Shown here: positions 5,526-10,280 of the stretch, one piece after another
How the letters are laid out: every line of letters begins with the position of its first letter
How positions within the stretch are numbered: position 1 is the first letter of the stretch
Source of the DNA: a bacterium
Lineage (GTDB): Bacteria > Bdellovibrionota > FAC87 > UBA2466
Assembly: GCA_019750655.1 (NCBI GenBank)
Contig: JAIEOG010000191.1
Location: forward strand, 1-10,280
Direction: 5' to 3'
Length of the DNA: 10,280 nucleotides
Notes under the pieces: generated by a model
Seen by the model: the letters and a program-made list of their open reading frames with translations, nothing else
What the model was told of the DNA's origin: nothing
Databases searched by the model: none
Position numbers and translations under genes: made by a program

Positions 5526-6521
5526 TCAGGCTGCAAACTGCACCGAATGGCGGTGGATGGCTCCGATAAGCTTTCCCACCGTTTGTTTAATCGACTCGGC
5601 AGAGCCTTCGGCCCCTGGTGCGCGGGAAAGCTCAATGACCGACTGAAACTCCTGCGGGAACTCAGTCATCAACACCTTCTGCCCGGGGTTCACGCGCCTT
5701 GCTGCCAGAGCTCCGAGCAACTCCTCCAGAACGGCGGAGTGCGAACGCGAGCCATACGTCGGTGGCTGAGCGAGATCGTCCAGCACCACCCCTGCGGTGT
5801 AAGGGAGGATCAAAGACGCCACGGTGGCTTTGGGTGTCGACTGAAAGTACCCTTGAATAGTTTGGTGAACGCGCGCCCCCTGAATGGAAAGCGATTCCCA
5901 GCTTGCCCTGTTCACCCCCGCCAGGTGTGCGATGAGATCGTGGGTACCCAAGAAAGCTAGCTGCCTTCTCTGCACGAGTCCTGAAAAAAACAAGGCGTCG
6001 TTGTTTTCCAATTCCCAGAAGTTTGTCTGGTAATAACCTTGCGCGGGGTCGAAGCCACCAAAAATGGAATTCTCCCCCCATTTTCTAACAAGGACCGTTT
6101 CCACTCCCTGGCGACGGACAATTTCGGAAATGATCTCGGGAAAAATCACCAACTGGCCGACAGTGCCATCGTCATTGAAGGAATGCTTCGGGTGAAGGAG
6201 CGTTCGAAAATGCCTTGCCCGTATGTCTAGGCGCGGGTGGCCTTCGCAGTGGATTTCCACGCCAAACAACCTTCCCTGCATCACGAACCGCGCTTTCAAC
6301 TTCTCCCGCGGGACCGGCTTCCCGGATTCGGCATCAAAAATAAAACGCGCCAACTCATCGTTTACGGTACCGACTTCTCGCCAAATCCCAAGACTTGCGA
6401 TCTGGCTTGCGAGATCCGGGTGTGAGGAGGCCAGTGTGGCCTCCTCGGGCAACCGGGCAAGCTCTCGCCGAAGCCTGTCGATAGCCTCCTGCGAGAGCTT
6501 TGTTGTTTCTAGCTTCGGCAT
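5526..6521 (-). CDS. Protein of unknown family with an HDxxxH motif
   Basis: 331 residues from the ATG at 6519-6521, directly joined to the upstream small gene by TGATG (one base shared between stop and start), so it is probably translated by re-initiation. There is no signal peptide in this frame and no membrane segment. The N-terminal 45 residues are helical (KLSQEAIDRLRRELARLPEE). A central conserved-looking stretch is rich in aromatics (KWGENSIFGGFDPAQGYYQT), followed by GTHDLIAHLAGVN (192-204), where H194, D195 and H199 could form a metal site; this is inference only. The C-terminus is helical. Because the upstream partner is exported and this protein is not, one alternative is that the two were once a single exported protein split by a frameshift at the junction. 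I do not recognise the family. Confidence 0.8.
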   Translation of the reverse strand: MPKLETTKLSQEAIDRLRRELARLPEEATLASSHPDLASQIASLGIWREVGTVNDELARFIFDAESGKPVPREKLKARFVMQGRLFGVEIHCEGHPRLDIRARHFRTLLHPKHSFNDDGTVGQLVIFPEIISEIVRRQGVETVLVRKWGENSIFGGFDPAQGYYQTNFWELENNDALFFSGLVQRRQLAFLGTHDLIAHLAGVNRASWESLSIQGARVHQTIQGYFQSTPKATVASLILPYTAGVVLDDLAQPPTYGSRSHSAVLEELLGALAARRVNPGQKVLMTEFPQEFQSVIELSRAPGAEGSAESIKQTVGKLIGAIHRHSVQFAA

Positions 6522-6790
6522 CAAACGGCCTCGCGGTCGAAAGCCGCAAAGACATCCTGCGCTTCGAGGTTGGCCACTTCGTTCAAGAGCGTGGTCGGCT
6601 CAGCAAAAAAGCCTCTCGCTTTGCACGACACGGGCATGTTCAGCCAGCTGCCTTCCATGGATTTGAACGAAGCTTGGTTCAACGCTGCCGATTCATCGGT
6701 TTGCGTGGTCGTCGTGGCAGCTTGTTTTGCAAAAAGCGGTAAAGCCGAGAGTGCGATGTTTAACGCGACAAATAATTTTCCTGTTTTCAT
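6521..6790 (-). CDS. Small exported protein of unknown function
   Basis: 89 residues. MKTGKLFVALNIALSALPLFA is a clear Sec signal peptide, with likely cleavage before KQAA, leaving a mature protein of about 68 residues. This starts with a threonine-rich stretch (TTTTQT) and ends in a predicted helix (TLLNEVANLEAQDVFAAFDREAV). There is a single cysteine (C56). The start ATG 6788-6790 has the strongest ribosome site in the window, AAGGAG with five bases of spacing. The stop TGA overlaps the next start (TGATG). It is the first gene of the unit divergent from lysR, so it is probably under LysR control. It may be a separate small protein or the N-terminal piece of a protein broken by a frameshift. 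Confidence 0.75.
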   Translation of the reverse strand: MKTGKLFVALNIALSALPLFAKQAATTTTQTDESAALNQASFKSMEGSWLNMPVSCKARGFFAEPTTLLNEVANLEAQDVFAAFDREAV

Positions 6791-6806
6791 GTGTTCTCCT
6801 TATGCA

Positions 6807-6838
6807 TTGAAAATAGCGCCAGGCAGCCTTACAGATAA
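6807..6838. promoter_or_regulatory. Overlapping divergent promoters between lysR and the small exported-protein gene
   Basis: On the + strand TTGAAA (6807-6812) and TACAGA (6830-6835) are 17 bp apart and point to lysR. On the - strand TTATCT (6833-6838) and TATTTT (6810-6815), also 17 bp apart, point to the small exported-protein gene. The -35 of each overlaps the -10 of the other, an arrangement common for LysR-type divergent pairs. The motifs are imperfect and assigned by eye. Confidence 0.4.
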
Positions 6839-6876
6839 GAAACAATATGGAACTGATTGTTTCGTTTTTAGAAACA
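6839..6876. promoter_or_regulatory. Candidate LysR binding sites (three alternating half-sites)
   Basis: GAAACAAT (6839-6846) and ATTGTTTC (6856-6863) form a perfect 8-bp inverted repeat with 9 bases between. The second arm pairs again with GAAACA (6871-6876) as TGTTTC-N7-GAAACA, which contains the T-N11-A spacing (T6861, A6873) typical of LysR-type sites. The first repeat sits just upstream of the leftward -35, a normal place for activation. The second runs up to the lysR ribosome site, a place that would allow autorepression. Confidence 0.55.
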
Positions 6877-6886
6877 GGGACGCCGT

Positions 6887-7744
6887 ATGGAAATGTTTGA
6901 ACTTCGGTATTTTCTAGCAATCGCCGCAGAGGAAAATATCCACCGTGCCTCCGCAAAAACGGGATTCTCCCCTGCCTCGCTGAGCAAAGCCGTGGCGCGG
7001 CTGGAAGACGAACTAGGAGTGCGGCTCTTCGCGCGCGAGGGGAAGACCATACGTCTCAATGCGTTTGGAAAACTTCTCCAAACGAGGGCGTCAGAGATCG
7101 TGCACCTGGAGGAAAGCACCAAGCTCGCTCTCTCAGGAGAAAAGGGCTTTGTTCATGCGGTTGTAGCGGGACCCGAAGTCTTGTTAGCGCGGTTTGGAAT
7201 CGAACTCTGCGCACGCGTTAAGAAGCGTCACCCATTATCGAGCGTGGAATACAAGCCGTGCGAAGAGAAGGAGGCGATCAAGGCCGTCAAAAGTGGGCAG
7301 GCCCACTTTGCCCTTCTGACGAAAGACGAAGTCCCCGGTCTCTCCCTGAAGAATCTCCAGAATTGTATTTTTCAAACCTGCGTCGGGAAAAAACACCCGC
7401 TCTATGCCCATAAAGGTGGAACACTTCCGGTGGAGACCGTCCTAGAGCACGGATTCGCAAGCCCGAACCACCCTTTGCTCGGCTCAGTGAGCGCCCACCA
7501 ATCATTAGATGGGTGGCGGGACGATAAATTCCCACGCAAGATTGATTACTTTGTTTCTAGCTTGAAGGTCTTGGAAGAGCTAGTCGTTCAGGGACTCGCG
7601 GTGGCTTACCTTCCTGATTACGTCGTCAAAACGCTCGACGTCGCACCCCTTAAGATCTCCGGATGCCCCTACTCGTGCAAGCAAACGGTGAGCCTCGCGA
7701 CCCGCAGCAAACAAGAAATCGGTTGGCTGCGGCAGGTGCTTTAA
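6887..7744 (+). CDS. LysR-family transcriptional regulator
   Basis: 285 residues. The N-terminal winged helix-turn-helix is classical: FELRYFLAIAAEENIHRASAKTGFSPASLSKAVARLEDELGVRLFAREGKTIRLNAFGKLL in outline (residues 4-64). It is followed by a linker helix and a periplasmic-binding-protein-like effector domain (about 85-285) with the usual DYFVSSLKVLEELVVQGLAVAYLPDYVV ending region. The start ATG 6887 is backed by AGGGA six bases upstream. It is divergent from the small exported-protein gene, with a shared 96-bp regulatory gap, so that unit is its likely target. It ends tail-to-tail with the DUF924 gene, the two stop codons overlapping in TTAA. The effector cannot be read from the sequence. 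Confidence 0.94.
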   Translation: MEMFELRYFLAIAAEENIHRASAKTGFSPASLSKAVARLEDELGVRLFAREGKTIRLNAFGKLLQTRASEIVHLEESTKLALSGEKGFVHAVVAGPEVLLARFGIELCARVKKRHPLSSVEYKPCEEKEAIKAVKSGQAHFALLTKDEVPGLSLKNLQNCIFQTCVGKKHPLYAHKGGTLPVETVLEHGFASPNHPLLGSVSAHQSLDGWRDDKFPRKIDYFVSSLKVLEELVVQGLAVAYLPDYVVKTLDVAPLKISGCPYSCKQTVSLATRSKQEIGWLRQVL

Positions 7745-8340
7745 AACGAAGATCCAGGCGTCTTGAGAAACTCCAGCTCTTCGGGTGTCGATTGCCGGTC
7801 AAGAATCGCATTGCGGTGGGGAAAACGGCCGAATCGCCGGATGATGTCGCGGTGCCGGACAGCGTAGTCGAGGTTTTGTTCGAAGGCCTCTTTGAGTGCT
7901 CCCGGCGCACCTTGTGTGAGCTGGCGGAAGTAATCCACGCTTAGCTCTTGATCCGCCAGGTTTTCGGAGTGCTCAAAAGGCAGATAAGCAAACACGCGCG
8001 GGATCTCGCGCAAGATCTTCTCTTCGCCGGCTGCAATCATTTCCTTTGCGAGGCGCAGAGCCTGGGCATCTTGCGTAAACGCACGAGGCGTCCCTCGAAA
8101 AATATTCCGTGAGAACTGATCGAGCACAATAATAGTCGCGAGTTTGTCCAGCGGGCCGGTGGGCGCTTCCACTTTCCCGGCCGCTATCGACTCCAGCAGG
8201 GAGCCAAATCGCTTCTGGAGGATTCGGTCTACAACCTCCCCACCCATGAACCAGATAGCCGTCCGCGCACGCAGGTATTCCTGCGTCTCCTCAACCTCAC
8301 CGAGCCAAAACTCCAAAACTGAACTCAGAGAAACTTGCAT
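7741..8340 (-). CDS. DUF924 family protein
   Basis: 199 residues, close to full length for this widespread bacterial family. Family marks are plain: LEFWLG near the N-terminus, IIVLDQFSRNIFRGTPRAF (about 71-88), YLPFEHSENLADQ (about 119-131), and IIRRFGRFPHRNAILDRQSTPEE (about 166-188). The fold is all-helical, resembling tetratricopeptide repeats, and the biochemical role is, as far as I know, not established. The start ATG 8338-8340 gives the usual N-terminus; no strong ribosome site precedes it. The upstream exported-protein gene ends 12 bp away on the same strand, so they are probably co-transcribed. The stop overlaps the lysR stop on the other strand by 4 bp. Confidence 0.93.
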   Translation of the reverse strand: MQVSLSSVLEFWLGEVEETQEYLRARTAIWFMGGEVVDRILQKRFGSLLESIAAGKVEAPTGPLDKLATIIVLDQFSRNIFRGTPRAFTQDAQALRLAKEMIAAGEEKILREIPRVFAYLPFEHSENLADQELSVDYFRQLTQGAPGALKEAFEQNLDYAVRHRDIIRRFGRFPHRNAILDRQSTPEELEFLKTPGSSF

Positions 8341-8352
8341 CGGCGTAAGCTA

Positions 8353-8853
8353 TTAGCTTTTCCACACTCCGTCTGGAGTAACGACACCATCGGGAAGTAC
8401 AAAACGCTCTCGCTGGAAGAGAGCTCTCGTACACCCGGGAAAGCTTGAGTTGTCCTCGATGACTTCTTCAACGTCAGAGAACGTAGACCCCGTCTGCTGG
8501 ACACCTCCACCGAGCCAGCCGGAATCGTATTTGTACCGAAATACTAGGGTGCGCTCAGTTTTGTTGTAGGTGGCACGGACACCGTAACGCCTCCAAAACC
8601 GATAATTCTTTAGGACAATGAGGTTGGGGTCTTTAGAAACATCGCGGCCTGCTTCGATGATGAGGCTACCCAGATCCAAGAACCATGTACCATCCGACCG
8701 TTCTCGCAGGGTGACTCTTCCCTCACCCTCCATTGTCCCCTCCTTGAAGGTAACGAACCCTTTGGCTTTCAAGGTACGATCTGCATGGGCAGGAACAGCG
8801 AGTGCCAAACCGCTAAGAATGAGTAGAGTAATTACCGTTTTCATAAAATGCAT
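8353..8853 (-). CDS. Exported protein of unknown function
   Basis: 166 residues from the ATG at 8851-8853, or 163 from the ATG at 8842-8844. MKTVITLLILSGLALAVPAHA is a clear signal peptide with cleavage after AHA. The mature part is beta-rich, with alternating hydrophobic strands and many charged residues (TLKAKGFVTFKEGTMEGEGRVTLRE, WFLDLGSLIIEAG), suggesting a small beta-barrel or sandwich in the envelope. There is one cysteine near the C-terminus (FPGCTRAL). It lies 12 bp before the DUF924 gene and 75 bp after the next exported-protein gene. No family is recognised and the context gives no function. Confidence 0.82.
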   Translation of the reverse strand: MHFMKTVITLLILSGLALAVPAHADRTLKAKGFVTFKEGTMEGEGRVTLRERSDGTWFLDLGSLIIEAGRDVSKDPNLIVLKNYRFWRRYGVRATYNKTERTLVFRYKYDSGWLGGGVQQTGSTFSDVEEVIEDNSSFPGCTRALFQRERFVLPDGVVTPDGVWKS

Positions 8854-8908
8854 TCACCACAAAACGAAGGCATCGTCCAGACAGCTCGTTTGAAACGAAG
8901 AGCCTGGT

Positions 8909-8933
8909 ATTAACCATTTTGTAGAAGGTTAAT
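8909..8933 (-). terminator. Inverted repeat at the stop of the exported-protein gene
   Basis: ATTAACC (8909-8915) and GGTTAAT (8927-8933) pair over 7 bp around an 11-base loop and span the TAA of the gene at 8929-9579. The stem is AT-rich and no T run follows, so it is at best a weak terminator; it could also be an operator for the next gene. Confidence 0.25.
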
Positions 8934-9579
8934 CCGCTAGCGAAAAGATTCCCTGCAAAGACAGAACGAGGAGCGCAAACTTTTCATGGGGTGCCACGCC
9001 AAAGGTCTCGGTAAAGCTTAGGTACTCTTCCAAAAAGGTCCGAAGGTACTTCGGTATGCTCTTTTTCTGAGTCAACTCTCTCACATCTGCCTTTAGAGCC
9101 TCCGGGCTCCTTTCAGAAAAGACCGCAAGATATTCGTAGGCAGTTTTGATTTTGGAAGGGTTAGGCTCGACGATAGCGAAGACTAAGCGGCGAAACTCAT
9201 GCAAAAACAGGCAAACGGCGTTGAGAGATTCCCCCAAATGGCGGGCTTGGTAGAAGCGCCCCACCCACATCGCCCTATCGAACTCATCTAAAAGCGCATA
9301 GTCCTCCAGCGGCCAGATTTGGAAAAGCTCTTCTAACTCTGGGCCAAATACGAAGGGACTCGGGAAGGCGGGACTCGGCTCGTCCCCCAAAAGGGGATTT
9401 CCCAAAGCTCTGACGCTCTCGCCGGCCACGCCTAGGCTCCGGTCCCGAAGGTACGCTAAATCGGCTTCCGCCCAAGGGAAAAGGCTAGTGGTATCGGCAA
9501 ACTCTCTGACACACCCGCGCTTAGCGCTATAGGGCAGACCTGTGGTGCTCCAAAGCAGAAGTATAACGACGAGACGCAT
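8929..9579 (-). CDS. Exported protein of unknown function
   Basis: 216 residues. MRLVVILLLWSTTGLPYSA is a short signal peptide with likely cleavage after YSA, before KRGC. The mature part begins with a proline- and glycine-rich region (about 50-80, PLLGDEPSPAFPSPFVFGP) and continues as an all-helical domain (ELEELFQIWPLEDYALLDEFDRAMWV; LFLHEFRRLVFAIVE; AYEYLAVFSERSPEALKADVRELTQ; FALLVLSLQGIFSLAD). Cysteines occur at 23 and 122. The start is ATG 9577-9579, with no good ribosome site visible. It sits 44 bp after the alpha/beta hydrolase gene on the same strand. I do not recognise the family. Confidence 0.8.
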   Translation of the reverse strand: MRLVVILLLWSTTGLPYSAKRGCVREFADTTSLFPWAEADLAYLRDRSLGVAGESVRALGNPLLGDEPSPAFPSPFVFGPELEELFQIWPLEDYALLDEFDRAMWVGRFYQARHLGESLNAVCLFLHEFRRLVFAIVEPNPSKIKTAYEYLAVFSERSPEALKADVRELTQKKSIPKYLRTFLEEYLSFTETFGVAPHEKFALLVLSLQGIFSLAD

Positions 9580-9623
9580 CCGCGCCGTATACCACGAAGG
9601 CGTTGCCGACTCAGCTCAAAGCG

Positions 9624-10280
9624 CTAACCCAACGTCTTAGCGTAGAAGCTCGCGAGTTTTTCCACGGCTTTGTTCACGTATTTTTCGACGTGGTACAGAT
9701 CCGTATGAGAAGACTCTTCGACTTTGTAGACCTCACCCTTGCCATCGTTGGCATAGCGGATCGCTTCGTCGCTCAACGGGCCTGTGAAGTCTAAGCCTTC
9801 TCGGATAGCTAGAATCTTGCGATCGCCCAAGTACTTGAGCATCGGGTTCGCGTTCATCATGTAGCGGTTGTCCACGCATTGCGCGGAACGGTGGTCACCG
9901 GCAGTGGGTTTGTACCAACCCCGGTCTCCGCCTTCGCGGTAGTATTGGCTCAATTCATTCCAGAGCTGATTGCGTTTCTGCCAACCTTCGGGTCCCGAAG
10001 CATAAGACGTTTCGCCATACCAACCATCGACGTATTCGGCTTTGCCGGTTTGGTAGTACGCCTTGCGGGCGTTTGCCGAGCGAAGAAGCATTTCATCCAA
10101 AGAGATTTCGCAGGACGCCCCGAAGGCCGCGAAATCGAAAATCCCCGCGACCGTGGCCACGGAACGCAGACGAATATCAAAACACGCCGTGTAAGCTGCA
10201 TAACCCGCGCCCGAGCAAAGCCCGAGAATGCCGAGACGGTTGGTGTCGACGTTGTCTAAGCACGAAAGAAAAGTGACAGC
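9624..10280 (-). CDS. Alpha/beta hydrolase (dienelactone hydrolase-like), N-terminus outside the window
   Basis: The frame runs open off the right edge; 218 residues are visible, ending at TAG 9624-9626. A GTG at 10158-10160 is internal, because the codons before it continue the fold: LDNVDTNRLGILGLCSGAGYA holds the nucleophile elbow (C22, S23), followed by ...DIRLRSVATVAGIFDF as in the COG1073/YcjY-like hydrolases, whose elbow I recall as GICASGGY. The C-terminal SSHTDLYHVEKYVNKAVEKLASFY carries the likely catalytic histidine (visible residue 192) in the family's HxxLY setting. The elbow differs from the usual G-x-S-x-G, so whether Ser or Cys is the nucleophile is open. The substrate is unknown. 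The visible part has no signal peptide, but the N-terminus is missing. Confidence 0.85.
   Translation of the reverse strand, partial: AVTFLSCLDNVDTNRLGILGLCSGAGYAAYTACFDIRLRSVATVAGIFDFAAFGASCEISLDEMLLRSANARKAYYQTGKAEYVDGWYGETSYASGPEGWQKRNQLWNELSQYYREGGDRGWYKPTAGDHRSAQCVDNRYMMNANPMLKYLGDRKILAIREGLDFTGPLSDEAIRYANDGKGEVYKVEESSHTDLYHVEKYVNKAVEKLASFYAKTLG

Noticed and set aside
5523..5960. Open frame opposite the 331-residue protein gene
   Set aside because: Composition and position mark it as a shadow; the minus-strand gene is better supported by its coupling to the upstream gene.
1357..10280. A complete genomic island with integrase and att repeats
   Set aside because: I found no integrase and saw no second copy of the tRNA 3' end in the window, so only a possible single boundary can be suggested.

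Overview
The window looks like a piece of chromosome from a Gram-negative bacterium of intermediate GC. Several predicted exported proteins carry short, clean signal peptides and match no family I recognise. That style, plus the arsenate reductase start (MNILFMCVANSARSQMAEG), suggests a deltaproteobacterial or Bdellovibrionota-type organism. This placement is an inference, because no rRNA or other marker gene is present.

Left edge (1-1175, + strand): the 3' part of a large protein of unknown family whose start lies outside the window. Next (1176-1433) comes a tRNA region with an intact tRNA-Arg(CCG) including an encoded CCA, preceded 112 bp upstream by what looks like a decayed tandem copy of which only the 5' half is recognisable.

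Arsenic module (1404-3303, - strand): a promoter closely resembling a mercury-resistance (merOP) promoter, then a MerR-type regulator, an Acr3 arsenite exporter and a thioredoxin-type arsenate reductase ArsC. The genes are 3 bp apart or overlap by 4 bp, so they form one self-regulated operon: ArsC reduces arsenate to arsenite and Acr3 exports it. The regulator keeps two of the three classical mercury-binding cysteines and has two extra C-terminal ones. The 3' end of arsC runs antisense into the 3' end of the tRNA, and its last nine codons are tRNA sequence, which suggests a junction at this point.

Middle (3319-6790, - strand): a class I SAM-dependent methyltransferase, an exported protein of unknown function, a membrane protein of unknown function, then a two-gene unit (a small exported protein and a 331-residue protein of unknown family) joined by a TGATG stop/start. 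This unit is divergent from a LysR-type regulator (6887-7744, +). The 96-bp gap between them holds three alternating GAAACA/TGTTTC half-sites and candidate overlapping divergent promoters, so the LysR protein probably controls both sides.

Right (7741-10280, - strand): a DUF924 protein tail-to-tail with lysR, two exported proteins of unknown function, and the C-terminal part of an alpha/beta hydrolase cut by the window edge. There is no stretch over 300 bp without a gene, and I saw no CRISPR array, insertion sequence or integrase.

The most noteworthy point is the arsenic operon with a mercury-type MerR switch abutting a tRNA 3' end.
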